DNA from: Aeoliella mucimassa
Lineage (GTDB): Bacteria; Planctomycetota; Planctomycetia; Pirellulales; Lacipirellulaceae
Direction: 5' to 3'
Assembly (NCBI RefSeq): GCF_007748035.1
Contig: NZ_CP036278.1
Coordinates: forward strand, 4,650,001-4,714,000
DNA: 64,000 nucleotides
Shown here in pieces: positions 45,162 to 53,652 of the stretch; within the stretch, counting starts at the first letter, position 1, and the number at the start of each line of letters is the position of its first letter. A program made the position numbers and the translations under genes. Under the pieces are notes generated by a model. It had not been told where the DNA came from. It searched no databases and saw only the letters and a list, made by a program, of their open reading frames with translations.

Positions 45162-45543
45162 CATCATCCCTCACACCTCCCGCATTGTTCCCGAGACCAC
45201 GAAAGGCAGTGTGTTGCGTCGAGTCTGGCCAACGCCATGAGCATCGCTGCGAGTTCATCTATCAACGCCAACGAGTCGGCCTAGACGCCGCCGCAGAGGA
45301 AGAGGGCAGCACGGATTTTTTCGAGAGATCAAAAACGAATCGTGTCCAAGAGTGAATTCACTTCAAAGACTCACCCCCCGGAAATCTCCATGCGGATCGG
45401 TATCGATTGTCATGCGTACGGATCCATTACCCATTCCCCCAGTCACCGAGAACCGGAGTAGTTTCATGGCAATCCGCTCCACGCGATCGTGTTGTCAGCG
45501 AGCAATCGGTTGCAGGTCGCTGCACTCGATTGCAGGCGCGAGG
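45162..45543. other. Intergenic region with a repeated tail sequence
   Basis: 382 bases, no supported gene. A segment near 45188-45241, ending GCCAACGCCATGAG, is similar to 44691-44746, ending ATCCAACGCCATGAG; both contain CAGTGTGTT. The same tail thus follows two consecutive small genes, pointing to a cassette-like duplication. Confidence 0.55.
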
Positions 45544-45963
45544 TTACTCGCCCCAGAGCGTGGCGACCACTCGGCGCGGGGTCGCGTGATTGCGGTGCTC
45601 GACCAGGTAGATTCCTTGCCAGGTGCCCAGTGCCAAGTGTCCATCTTGTACGGGAATCATCAACGATGCGCCGAGCAACGAACTCTTCACGTGGGCCGGC
45701 ATATCGTCGGGTCCTTCGCAGGTGTGAATGTACGGAAACGACTCCGGCGCGATCGCATTCATCGACGCTTCGAGGTCGACTTGCACGTCGGGATCCGCAT
45801 TTTCGTTGAGCGTGAGCGCGGCCGAAGTATGCTGCAAAAAAAGATGGAGCATGCCGCAGCGCAGGTCGCCGATCTCGGGCAGCTGGTCGACAATGTCGCG
45901 AGTGACGAGGTGAAAACCGCGCCGTTTCCGGGAAAATTGCAGGTTCCGTTGAGTCCAGTTCAT
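45544..45963 (-). CDS. YjbQ/UPF0047-family protein (second of two)
   Basis: 139 residues from the ATG at 45963. 'GMLHLFLQHTSAALTLNENADPDVQVDLEASMNAIAP', 'DMPAHVKSSLLGASLMIPVQDGHLALGTWQGIYLVEHR' is the canonical family form, closer to typical YjbQ than the gene at 43641. The two are only moderately similar, so this is an old paralogy or independent acquisition rather than a recent duplication. It is convergent with the small genes at 44080 and 44853. Confidence 0.9.
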   Translation of the reverse strand: MNWTQRNLQFSRKRRGFHLVTRDIVDQLPEIGDLRCGMLHLFLQHTSAALTLNENADPDVQVDLEASMNAIAPESFPYIHTCEGPDDMPAHVKSSLLGASLMIPVQDGHLALGTWQGIYLVEHRNHATPRRVVATLWGE

Positions 45964-46434
45964 CAAGAAGGCCTTCCGAATGGTCGATAAGGGTACTCTT
46001 ATCCAGTCGTTTCAGGGTGGGTTCTACCTTGCTAGGGAAGATAGGGCAAAGGGGAACCTCTCTTGCCGGACCCTTGACAATTGTCTATTTCCCCTACTTG
46101 CGACGACGGGATTCGCGGGTGTGCGATGCTATCACAACGGAGCAGAATCGCACACCAATTGGCTTTAGTTTTCACCTAACCGACGGCTATTCTTCGCCAA
46201 GTAGCAGGGTTTGTCAGGGCATGCAAAAAACTACAAAAAACTCCCTACAAGTACCCTTGCAAAAACTTGACATCTGGATTTCTCCAGTAATAATCGTGCG
46301 ATCAAGTTAATCAATTCTTCACTCGAGCAGGGGTGAAACACCAACACCCTGGTGGCTGCTTGAGTAGACGTCCGATCGTCCCCCACGAATCCCGCCTAAG
46401 GACGATCACCAGCAGTAAAATGTGAGAGAGTATT
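45964..46434. other. Intergenic region upstream of the 76-codon gene
   Basis: 471 bases without a supported gene; holds the promoter at 46267-46294. Confidence 0.5.
46267..46294 (+). promoter_or_regulatory. Sigma-70-type promoter with a palindrome in the spacer
   Basis: Perfect TTGACA (46267-46272), 16-base spacer, AATAAT (46289-46294). The spacer contains the inverted repeat CTGGA-TTTC-TCCAG (46274-46287), a plausible operator. About 140 bases upstream of the small gene at 46435. Confidence 0.6.
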
Positions 46435-46665
46435 ATGGCAGATTCCAAACTAGACAATGTATTCGACGCCATCCTGAAGTATGGCCACGACGAGGACTTC
46501 GTGCCCCGCGTGGATGCGTCGTTCCAGCCGACCGAAGCCCCTGCTGGCTCGCCTGAGAAGCTGGAAATCCTGGCCGAACGCGTACGCCAGGGCCATCCCC
46601 TGTGGCACGACGAGGACCGTTTCGATTATTCGGGCCTGACCGGCGCTGTTCGTCCTCGCGACTAA
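46435..46665 (+). CDS. Small acidic conserved-looking protein
   Basis: 76 residues: 'DNVFDAILKYGHDEDFVPRVDASFQPTEAPAG' followed by a helix and 'HPLWHDEDRFDYSGLTGAVRPRD'. Soluble, no signal. GAGAGAG lies about 8 bases before the ATG, a strong promoter lies upstream and a perfect terminator downstream, so it is a well-defined single-gene unit that is probably well expressed. I do not recognise the family; it resembles small planctomycete proteins of unknown function. Confidence 0.8.
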   Translation: MADSKLDNVFDAILKYGHDEDFVPRVDASFQPTEAPAGSPEKLEILAERVRQGHPLWHDEDRFDYSGLTGAVRPRD

Positions 46666-46724
46666 TTCAGCAGCCATTCTGGCTCCCGACGAAGTTGCGG
46701 GAGTCAGTATCGATAATGAACGAC

Positions 46725-46761
46725 GAACGCCGCAATCCAATGATTGCGGCGTTCGTTTTTT
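46725..46761 (+). terminator. Rho-independent terminator
   Basis: GAACGCCGCAATC (46725-46737) pairs perfectly with GATTGCGGCGTTC (46742-46754), a 13-bp stem and 4-base loop, followed by GTTTTTT. Confidence 0.95.
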
Positions 46762-46821
46762 CATGAGTTATCCGCGTGGAGGTTCGCTGGAGATTTCGAC
46801 TCGCAGCAGCCTCCCGCCGAG

Positions 46822-48516
46822 TTACTCGGCGGGCTTGAGCTCGACCCACTCGCTATCGCCGACGTGCTTGCGGCGATCCATCGACACGCCGCCTAGCATC
46901 AGCAACCGGCCCGGTCCGGCGGGCAGTAGCCGGTGGAAGAAGCGAGGATCCGCAAACTCGTGGACCTCGATCCACTCGCTGCCGTCGTTGGAAAGCTGGT
47001 AAAGCAGGCCGGTGCTACCGCTTGCGTAGAGTTTGCCTTCGTGGTTCCAGGCCGACACGCCGAAGCCCTGCATTCCGTCGCCGGGGAGCTCGGCCAGCGA
47101 AGTCCACTCGCCGGTTGCCAGGTCGAGGGCGAACACGTCGCGCGAGATGTCGTTGCCGTCGTCGATGCCGCCGATCACGACGAGCTTGCCAGGCAGGTAC
47201 GAAGCAGCCATCGCTCGGCGGATAAAGGTCGGCTTCGCCAGCGGCTTCCAGCCTTCTTCGAGGTTTGCGAGGTCGAGCTTCCAAGCGGTATCGTGCCACT
47301 CGCCGTCGGTGCCGCCTTGGAGGTTCCAGCCGCCGACCACGTACAACGAGCCGTCGATCACGACCGCGTCGTGCGAGCTACGCGGTTCCGGCAGCGCCGG
47401 CAGCTTAGCCCAGGACTTAGTCTCAGGATCGAACATCGAGACGACGTCGGTCGAGTACATGTCGGCGTCTTCGTCCTTGGCATTGCGCGAGAACACTCCG
47501 CCGACGCGGATCAGCTTTCCTTCGAACGGCACTACCGCAAAGCCCTGCAGCGGGACCTCGAAGGGGAGCTCTTCCCACTCGCCGCCGGCGAGCGGCATCC
47601 GGCGGAAGTGCGTGGAGTAGTTCTCCTTCGTGTGCTCGTGGGTGCCGCCGATGTGACCGCTATACACGTAGACGTAACCATCGCAGGTCGCTGCGCCGAA
47701 GCTTGTCACCCCTTCCGGAAGAGGAGGCAAAGCCGATTCAACGGTGGTGTCCGCTGGGTCTTCGGTATCCATCGATGGGGTTGGTTTCTCCGAATCGGTC
47801 GACGCGGCCGTGGCTTGGGTACCCTCGGCGTAGTCGAAGGTGAGCGTCAGATAGTGCGACAGCGAAGTGTACTTTTCGCCGTTCTCTTCGCCCTCTTTCT
47901 CTTCGGTAACGTTGGCAATGAAGCCCAACGGTCCGCTAGCTACATGATAGAATTTCACCGTGCCGTCCTTGCCGGTTTCCTTCTCGGCCTGATCCCCAGA
48001 GGGATCGATCAGAGTGACCGCGACTCCCTCGAGCGGCTCACCATCCCGCGTGGCGGTGAGCACGATGCCTTTTTTAATCAGCTCTGGTCGAAGGTCGAAT
48101 ACGAAACCGTCGGCCGGCTTAGCGGCTTCGGCGGCGGTCGCGGCAGCCAGGTCGCCCGCGTAGTGCTTCACGTAGTAGGTGAGCAAAGTCCCGTGGTAGT
48201 TGCCATACGTGCAAACCGAGGTGAGCACTCCATTGCCGACTACACCGGTGTCGCTCTGCCGGCCGATGAACTCTTCGTTCTCGACGGTCTGGAGCGTCAA
48301 CTTCTGAGGAGTTGCATCGGCCACCTGCAAGGTGACTTCGGCCTTGGTAACCGCCTCGGGGAGTTTATAGTCGGGCGTTTGGGGCGACTCGGCAAAGAAC
48401 AACAAGGCGCGGCCTTCGCTATCGGACGACATCCAAGTGAAGTGCGAATGGGCCATTGGAGCCATTGCTAGCAACAAGGCCATGACGCCGAGCCATGTTT
48501 TCGTTGGTTGATTCAT
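46822..48516 (-). CDS. DUF4198 domain fused to Kelch repeats, exported
   Basis: 564 residues. A signal peptide ends at 'MAHSHFTW'; the His-containing mature start is typical of DUF4198 (NikM-like) periplasmic proteins linked to metal uptake. The DUF4198 part continues to about residue 240 ('GEPLEGVAVTLIDPSG', 'DGTVKFYHVASGPLGFIA'). After a Thr/Ser/Pro/Glu-rich linker, five or six Kelch blades follow ('DAVVIDGSLYVVGGWN', 'MAASYLPGKLVVIGGIDD', 'GWE/W' strands) to the end. ATG at 48516. It is the last gene of the minus-strand locus with two PEP-CTERM proteins and a DUF1559 protein. Probably periplasmic or surface; a metal-related role is inferred from the N-terminal domain. Confidence 0.82.
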   Translation of the reverse strand: MNQPTKTWLGVMALLLAMAPMAHSHFTWMSSDSEGRALLFFAESPQTPDYKLPEAVTKAEVTLQVADATPQKLTLQTVENEEFIGRQSDTGVVGNGVLTSVCTYGNYHGTLLTYYVKHYAGDLAAATAAEAAKPADGFVFDLRPELIKKGIVLTATRDGEPLEGVAVTLIDPSGDQAEKETGKDGTVKFYHVASGPLGFIANVTEEKEGEENGEKYTSLSHYLTLTFDYAEGTQATAASTDSEKPTPSMDTEDPADTTVESALPPLPEGVTSFGAATCDGYVYVYSGHIGGTHEHTKENYSTHFRRMPLAGGEWEELPFEVPLQGFAVVPFEGKLIRVGGVFSRNAKDEDADMYSTDVVSMFDPETKSWAKLPALPEPRSSHDAVVIDGSLYVVGGWNLQGGTDGEWHDTAWKLDLANLEEGWKPLAKPTFIRRAMAASYLPGKLVVIGGIDDGNDISRDVFALDLATGEWTSLAELPGDGMQGFGVSAWNHEGKLYASGSTGLLYQLSNDGSEWIEVHEFADPRFFHRLLPAGPGRLLMLGGVSMDRRKHVGDSEWVELKPAE

Positions 48517-48662
48517 CAGTTTCTTTCCGTTGTGGGTGCGTGCCGCGGAAACGGCGGGGCAGGTTTGGTAAGTGCCGCGAGGCTCCACCTTCTGGGTGAA
48601 GCCCCGCAAACGGGTTGTTCCATGGTAGACGGCTGGCCGAGAAAGTCGACCTTTGTTGGCCG

Positions 48663-49541
48663 CTACTCTATGATTTCGCCTCCTGCGGTGGTGGCCATGC
48701 CGTCGAGTACCTCGTCGGCGGTCTCTTCATCCACCATGCGAACCGATCCATCGACAAACAGCATCATCACGCCGCCGGGATGATCGCCGCGAAAGGTCTC
48801 CCATTCCAGAAAACCATTGATCAGCCGGTCGCTATTAAACACGCCGGCCGTGGAACACCACGAAACACCAGGATAGGCGTAGGCCCAGCGGGTGGTGCCG
48901 CCGGCAGTGGTGCCAGTGCCGGCGGTGCGGTCGGCATAATTCAGCAGACCAAAATCTAGCTCGCCCGCCAGGAACGTTTGCGACGTGCCATCGGCCGAGG
49001 TGATTTTGGCGATGGAGGTCTTGCCCCGTACGGGATCGATGATCGCTCCGTTATGCGTATTGGGATCGGGCTCGCCGGTTTTTACATTTACCGGGTAGCG
49101 AGAGTAGCCGCTACCGGTGCTGATGCCATAGCTGGCCATTCCATTTGGGCGCGAGCCATCGAGTGTCGACATCGTGGGACAGACGAATACTGGTAGCACC
49201 ATCTTCGACAGCTCCTCGTTCGCTCCTTCGTCGGGGCCGAGCGTGAAGTCGTAGCGATCCATCACGTTACCGAGTTCCAGGTAAGGAAGAATCCAGACCA
49301 TGGCACCGGTGTTATGCTCATGCCCTTCTGGCACAGCCGGCGGCAGTCGCTTGAATGCATCGTTGTGCTGATGCATCGCCAGACCGATTTGCTTCATGTT
49401 GTTCTGACAACTCGCGCGGCGGGCCGCCTCGCGAGCCGCCTGCACGGCCGGTAATAGCAAAGCCACCAGGATGCCGATGATGGCAATCACCACCAACAGT
49501 TCCACCAACGTAAAGGCGTTTCGACGCAACGTGCTAGGCAT
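48663..49541 (-). CDS. DUF1559 protein with prepilin-type N-terminus
   Basis: 292 residues. '[36 protein letters not shown]' then '[16 protein letters not shown]' is diagnostic. Near the end '[17 protein letters not shown]' is the H-X9-DG motif. The ATG at 49541 has AAGGGA 6 bases upstream; another ATG two codons earlier sits directly on that site. It overlaps the end of the preceding PEP-CTERM gene by 8 bp, so translation is coupled. Role as in other DUF1559 proteins: exported pseudopilin-like, function unknown. Confidence 0.9.
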   Translation of the reverse strand: MPSTLRRNAFTLVELLVVIAIIGILVALLLPAVQAAREAARRASCQNNMKQIGLAMHQHNDAFKRLPPAVPEGHEHNTGAMVWILPYLELGNVMDRYDFTLGPDEGANEELSKMVLPVFVCPTMSTLDGSRPNGMASYGISTGSGYSRYPVNVKTGEPDPNTHNGAIIDPVRGKTSIAKITSADGTSQTFLAGELDFGLLNYADRTAGTGTTAGGTTRWAYAYPGVSWCSTAGVFNSDRLINGFLEWETFRGDHPGGVMMLFVDGSVRMVDEETADEVLDGMATTAGGEIIE

Positions 49542-50469
49542 TTCCATTCCCTTTGCTAGCCAGGTACATGCTTCCACCTGCGAGTCCGATAATCACCAGC
49601 AAACTACCTGCAGTGGCAGGTTCGGGGACCGACTGCGAGCTAGCAACACCACTTGTGAGCGTGCTCGATCCTAGATTGTCGCGCCATAGAGTGTAGTCCC
49701 CGAGATCAACGATGCCGTCGCCATTGCCATCGGCCGGAGAGTTAGTCGCGCCGAATTGCGAGATCCAGTACTCGTAATCACCATGATCGACCACACCACT
49801 GCCATCATAATCGCCCGGCTGGCTAATCACCTCACTTGCCATGGCAAGCGTGTCGAGGATGACTTCGTCGAGGCTCATCGACTCTGCCGAAGCATTGAAC
49901 TCCAGCAAGAAGCTCGAAGTACTAACACCGTCCAGATCCCAGGCGAAGAGTGTCGTTACCAACTCGCCACCAAATCCACCGAGTTCAATGCGACCGAGTT
50001 CTGCTGTGCTGTCGGGCGTGATGCCTTGATCCCCGTCGTCGTAGGATAAACGAACGGACGAGTAGTCGAGCTCGCTCCCTTGGGTGACGACTTGCAGCAC
50101 CACCGACGTACTGGCTCCGGCCCCCAGATCGATCGCCGGCATCGTGACATCAAAATCGGTAGCTGCAGAGAATGAGTAGATATTGCCGCTAGAAGTAAGG
50201 AAAGCAACCGCCGGGTCCGACGTTTCGACCACATTGGCCTCGGCCGCGTTGTGTTGGCCAACGTCGGGCAGGTTGTCGCCCCCCTCGGCTGAGGTGAACA
50301 TATCCCAAGCGGCGTAGCTACTATTGGCGTCGCTTCGCGACCAATTACCGAACGGCCAGTCTTCTGCATCAGGCGTAATTCCGAGCGCCTGGACCGAAGC
50401 TGGCAAACCGGCAACAAGCATTCCGATGAAAACGGCCTGCCACCAGCGAGTACGATTGAAGTATTCCAT
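49534..50469 (-). CDS. Dockerin-like PEP-CTERM protein
   Basis: 311 residues. Signal peptide to 'ASVQA', then a beta-sandwich region ('[25 protein letters not shown]', '[20 protein letters not shown]'-like strands), a dockerin-like pair ('[17 protein letters not shown]', '[21 protein letters not shown]', about 225-275) and PEP-CTERM (VPEPATA to SKGNGNA). The beta-sandwich resembles the protein encoded just upstream at 50587 ('SSGNIYS', 'ELDYSSV', 'LGGFGG'), so the two are paralogues with and without dockerin. ATG at 50469 with AAAGGA upstream. Confidence 0.85.
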   Translation of the reverse strand: MEYFNRTRWWQAVFIGMLVAGLPASVQALGITPDAEDWPFGNWSRSDANSSYAAWDMFTSAEGGDNLPDVGQHNAAEANVVETSDPAVAFLTSSGNIYSFSAATDFDVTMPAIDLGAGASTSVVLQVVTQGSELDYSSVRLSYDDGDQGITPDSTAELGRIELGGFGGELVTTLFAWDLDGVSTSSFLLEFNASAESMSLDEVILDTLAMASEVISQPGDYDGSGVVDHGDYEYWISQFGATNSPADGNGDGIVDLGDYTLWRDNLGSSTLTSGVASSQSVPEPATAGSLLVIIGLAGGSMYLASKGNGNA

Positions 50470-50586
50470 CACGAATATCCTTTCAACGTCATCCGACTCA
50501 AGATTTCGTTGTGAAGAGTGGGGCACCGGAACATTCCGATGCCCCACGTTGCTGCCCATGAACACATGGGAACTTGTTACATAGCT

Positions 50587-51306
50587 TTAAACGTTGGCAT
50601 TCAGATCGAAGCGGCGACGCGCTGCGACGACGAGTCCACCAGCACCGATCAAGGCACACAATGCAATGCTGGTTGGCTCTGGCACAGGATTCGGTTCGGC
50701 GTAAAAACCAAAGGGACGAATTGCGGTGTCGATCGACAACGCGGCGAGGCTCATGTGAGCCCCCGAAGCGGTGAACTCGAGCGTGAGGTCTTCGACGCCG
50801 GCAACGCCATCGCCAAAATCGGCATAAGGTACGTTGAACAGCATCCAGGTATCGATCTGCGAACCACCAAAACCACCAAGCGCAACACGGTCGATTTCAG
50901 CGGTATCGACAGGGGCCAGGCCATTTAGCAAAACACTGGTGTAGTCCAGCTCGGTACCGAGGGTGCTGAATTGAACCACTGCTGTGATGTCGTGCTGCGG
51001 GGTCGGCACATCGGCTTCAGGAATGGTGACCGTGAACTCAGTCGCACCGCCGGGGCCATAGATGTTGCCGCTGCTGGTGGTGAAAGCAGTTCCGGTGTTT
51101 TCAGTCAACGACGCGGTGCCATTGGGATTGATGTCGCCGACGTCAGGCGTATTGTCGGTGGGGTAGGCGTCGAACACTCCCCATTCTTGATAGGTGGTTC
51201 CACCATCTCCCCGTGTCCACGACTGTGGTTCAACAAAGGCTGCAAAGGTGGCTGCTTGGAAACCAAGCGAGGCAATCAGGGCGATCAAGGTGCAATAGAT
51301 TTTCAT
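50587..51306 (-). CDS. PEP-CTERM protein without dockerin
   Basis: 239 residues. Signal peptide to 'ATFA', a single beta-sandwich domain ('WTRGDGGTTYQEWGVFDAYPTDNTPDVGD', 'SSGNIYG', 'ELDYTSVLLNG', 'LGGFGGSQIDTW') and PEP-CTERM (VPEPTSI to RRRFDLNANV). Paralogue of the next gene, 117 bp downstream. It is the first gene of the minus-strand unit running to 46822 and has a predicted leader of about 300 nt. Confidence 0.83.
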   Translation of the reverse strand: MKIYCTLIALIASLGFQAATFAAFVEPQSWTRGDGGTTYQEWGVFDAYPTDNTPDVGDINPNGTASLTENTGTAFTTSSGNIYGPGGATEFTVTIPEADVPTPQHDITAVVQFSTLGTELDYTSVLLNGLAPVDTAEIDRVALGGFGGSQIDTWMLFNVPYADFGDGVAGVEDLTLEFTASGAHMSLAALSIDTAIRPFGFYAEPNPVPEPTSIALCALIGAGGLVVAARRRFDLNANV

Positions 51307-51613
51307 TAGACTTCTCTTGAGTTAAATCAATTACCAAACAGGTACTGGGTAAACGGGTTTCAGAAACAAAGCACAACGCGTGAGATGCTTCCGGATCAGA
51401 TAGCAGCAGCGTGTCACCTGACTCGGGGACATTTGCCGCTCATAAGGCGGGAGGGGGTGCAAGCTCCTTTCTTCGTTAGCCCGGACACCCAGGCGGGCGG
51501 GGTGAGAGCCGGCTTCGGCGGGGAGCCGCATGCTCGGCGAGGGGTACCCTGGCTGGCAATCTTGCTATTCCAAACGAAGAATGGCTGGCTAGGTGTTGCG
51601 ACTGCGTCTCAAT
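51307..51613 (-). ncRNA. Candidate structured mRNA leader of the PEP-CTERM/DUF4198 operon
   Basis: The predicted transcript starts near 51613 and reaches the first ATG only at 51306. The GC-rich middle (51420-51560) contains several complementary segments, such as GGAG/CTCC and GCCGGC-type pairings, plus TTGCTATT (51562-51569) opposite AATAGCAA (51611-51618). No protein frame is convincing. I could not match it to a riboswitch class by eye. Confidence 0.35.
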
Positions 51614-51619
51614 AGCAAT

Positions 51620-51647
51620 AAGATAGCAATTACGACTCTCGTGTCAA
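51620..51647 (-). promoter_or_regulatory. Sigma-70-type promoter for the minus-strand PEP-CTERM operon
   Basis: Reading the minus strand: TTGACA (51647-51642), 16 bases, TATCTT (51625-51620). The consensus -35 and good -10 support a start near 51613. Confidence 0.6.
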
Positions 51648-51715
51648 CCTTCCCCGTTTTTCCAAGAACCCTATAAACATAGTGGTTTTTTTATTTCTCT
51701 CATAAAAAACAAACC

Positions 51716-52489
51716 ATGAGTTGTGAAAAATCTCCAAACGAGTCCGTTGCCCGACGCGCCGTTGAGCTTCATCAACGTGGATTTACCAAGGCTGCCATCG
51801 ATATCCTGGAGGTCGAGCTTCAGGATCACCCAAACAGGGGAAACCTCTGGCAGCTCCGAGCGGAACTACTGCACCACCAGGGGCGTTTCGACCTGGCGCT
51901 TGAGAATCTGGAGCACGCCTTGTTGCTCGTGCCGCTCCAGACCAAAGGGCATCTTCTATTGGCCGACTGCCATCGCCGGCTTGGGCACGACGAGCTTGCA
52001 ACTCACATCTACTTGGAGCTTGCCGAGCACACCGGGTTGGAAGACAACGACCTTTGGCAGCTATTGAGAGGTCTGGCAGCAACCGGCAACTGGCGACAGG
52101 CGGCCGAAGTTTGTCGCCGCGAAGTACAGCAGAAACCAGATGACGATCGCCTGCTGTTTTGCTTGGCGCAATCGCTCGTACGGTTGCGTCAACCAGCGGA
52201 AAGGGTAGTGCCGCTGCTCCGGCGTGCGATCCACTTAGCTCCGTGTAATTGCCGGTATCGGGTAGTGCTCGTCCTGCAACTACTAAAGCATCACCGTGAT
52301 CAAGAAGCGTACGACGAGTTGCGACAGATCACTGCGACCGATGTCGATTCGATATGCTGCCGGGGCTGCTTGCATCGCTTGCTGCAGTTGGCCCTTTCGC
52401 AAGGCGACGCTGATCGTGCCGAAGCACTTGCCAGGCATCTGGCGGAAGTCAACGAAGACCAATCGCATCACGAGGAGGATCTGCCGTGA
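51716..52489 (+). CDS. TPR-repeat protein
   Basis: 257 residues, entirely helical with about five tetratricopeptide units ('AVELHQRGFTKAAIDILEVELQDHPNRGNLW', 'LENLEHALLLVPLQTKGHLLLADCHRRLG', 'AAEVCRREVQQKPDDDRLLFCLAQSL', etc.). No signal peptide, so probably a cytoplasmic scaffold. Cys pairs occur near residues 180 and 218 ('PCNCR', 'CCRGCLHRLLQ'). Its TGA overlaps the GTG of the hemP-like gene (GTGA), so the two are translationally coupled and may act together. Confidence 0.85.
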   Translation: MSCEKSPNESVARRAVELHQRGFTKAAIDILEVELQDHPNRGNLWQLRAELLHHQGRFDLALENLEHALLLVPLQTKGHLLLADCHRRLGHDELATHIYLELAEHTGLEDNDLWQLLRGLAATGNWRQAAEVCRREVQQKPDDDRLLFCLAQSLVRLRQPAERVVPLLRRAIHLAPCNCRYRVVLVLQLLKHHRDQEAYDELRQITATDVDSICCRGCLHRLLQLALSQGDADRAEALARHLAEVNEDQSHHEEDLP

Positions 52490-52653
52490 GCGAAAGGGAA
52501 GATCACAAAACACCCACACCGAACGAGCCAGAACAGCGTATCGTAACGTCCAGTGAACTGATGCAAGGGGGACGTACCTTGCTGATTGAACACACGGGTC
52601 AGATATACCGTCTGACGATTACGAAGAACGACAAATTGATCCTACAAAAATAG
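52486..52653 (+). CDS. hemP: HemP-like small protein (hemin uptake protein family)
   Basis: 55 residues starting at a GTG with GAGGAGGA 6 bases before it. The C-terminal 'SSELMQGGRTLLIEHTG' followed by 'QIYRLTITKNDKLILQK' matches the HemP family pattern (SxxLxxGxxxxxIxHxGxxYxLRxTxxGKLILTK). HemP proteins accompany haem/iron uptake genes and in some bacteria activate haem receptor expression; the mechanism is not well settled. No haem receptor is in the window. It overlaps the TPR gene by 4 bp and ends 15 bases before a strong hairpin. Confidence 0.85.
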   Translation: MSEREDHKTPTPNEPEQRIVTSSELMQGGRTLLIEHTGQIYRLTITKNDKLILQK

Positions 52654-52667
52654 TGCTAAAACGAAAA

Positions 52668-52693
52668 CGGGCTGCCCAATGGTGGGCAGCCCG
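52668..52693. terminator. Bidirectional terminator
   Basis: CGGGCTGCCCA (52668-52678) pairs perfectly with TGGGCAGCCCG (52683-52693). Minus-strand transcripts then read TTTTCGTTTTA, a good terminator for the convergent gene; the plus side has a weaker T content. Confidence 0.85.
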
Positions 52694-52722
52694 TTGATGT
52701 TTAACTGGTGAGCGCAGCTCGC

Positions 52723-53454
52723 TTACGGAGCCAGTTCTTTGCCGGGAGGAATCTCGGCTTTGCCCGGTACTGCAAAGCGACCATAAGACCGACTCGAGCG
52801 ATTGTACTCGGTGGCAAAGGCGTCGGCATCTTCCGGGGTGAACTTGTAGTCGATCGTACGCTTGAACTTCTTGTACTCGTAGACGTGCACCACGTAGTTG
52901 GTCACCGGTGCTTCGCGACCGTACTCATCGACGTCCGACGAGGACTCGGGGGCGTCGCTCGAGACCTCTTCAGCCTTGGGAGCATCTTCCAACTCGCTGG
53001 GAGCGTCGGCGACGACCTCCTCCTCGACTGGCTTGCTCTTCGGCTTGGCAGGTGCCTTCTTAGCGGTTTTAGGGGCCGCCTTCTTCTTTGGAGCGGCGGG
53101 CTCTTCTTCGACCTTTTCCTTAGGCTCCTTGGCTTTGGTTTCCTTAGCCTTGGTGGTCTTGGCCTTCGCCTCTTTTGTCTTCGACTCTTTAGCGGTCGTT
53201 TTCTTGGGCGCAGCAGCCTTCTTGGCCGGAGCTTTCTTGGCCGGGGCCTTTTTGGCCTTCGACTGCTTTGCTACCGGTTTGGGCTCAGGTTCTTCTTCCT
53301 CAGCCTCCTCTTCAGGCTCTTCGTCTTCGTATTCGACGTCGTCTTCGTACTCGTCCTCGTATTCGTACTCATACTCTTCCGAGTCTTCGTACTCATCATC
53401 GTCTACGAATTCGTAATCGCCATCGTACAGATCGTCGTCGTCTTCGACAGGCAT
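52723..53454 (-). CDS. Acidic/Lys-Ala-rich polyampholyte protein
   Basis: 243 residues in three blocks. Residues 1-65 are almost only Asp/Glu/Tyr ('EDDDDLYDGDYEF', 'EEYEYEYEDEYEDD'). Residues 66-160 are Lys/Ala/Pro/Thr-rich like histone H1 tails ('KKAPAKKAPAKKAAAPKK'). The last roughly 70 residues form a folded-looking end ('VTNYVVHVYEYKKFKRTIDYKFTPEDADAFATEYNRSSRSYGRFAV'). No signal peptide. The Lys/Ala block suggests nucleic-acid or polyanion binding, as in bacterial histone-like proteins, but the acidic N-terminus is unusual and could be self-inhibitory. Family not recognised. ATG at 53454, no strong ribosome binding site. Confidence 0.7.
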   Translation of the reverse strand: MPVEDDDDLYDGDYEFVDDDEYEDSEEYEYEYEDEYEDDVEYEDEEPEEEAEEEEPEPKPVAKQSKAKKAPAKKAPAKKAAAPKKTTAKESKTKEAKAKTTKAKETKAKEPKEKVEEEPAAPKKKAAPKTAKKAPAKPKSKPVEEEVVADAPSELEDAPKAEEVSSDAPESSSDVDEYGREAPVTNYVVHVYEYKKFKRTIDYKFTPEDADAFATEYNRSSRSYGRFAVPGKAEIPPGKELAP

Positions 53455-53652
53455 GGCAGCAAAGCAAACAGGGAGTTGGGAGTAGGATAGCCTACGTTTT
53501 CCGCCAAATACTACGCTCAGTCGAGCATTTGGCGGTTGGGGCAAGAGCGAGGCCCACACGATAATGCCCCAGTATCCGGGGATTTGGCTTCGCCGTCAAC
53601 GTGGGCACCGGGCCAGTTTGGCAGGTTTTGCCCGGTTTTTTCGCCGTTCGCC

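Noticed and set aside
45158-45355. A 65-codon plus-strand frame after the 102-residue Cys-rich gene
   Set aside because: It coincides with the tail sequence repeated at 44691 and lacks a ribosome site, so it is more likely intergenic.
46933-48471. A 512-codon plus-strand frame opposite the DUF4198-Kelch gene
   Set aside because: The opposite strand has signal peptide, DUF4198 and Kelch motifs; this frame has none and is Arg/Val/His-rich.
51331-51531. A 66-codon minus-strand frame within the leader before the PEP-CTERM operon
   Set aside because: The product looks like translated structured RNA (Arg/Pro/Ser-rich), with no ribosome site.
51340-51600. Cobalamin riboswitch or group II intron domain V in the leader
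   Set aside because: Fragments such as GGGTGCAAGCTCC and GAGCCGCATGC recall these RNAs, but the conserved cores and pairings do not line up, so no class is claimed.
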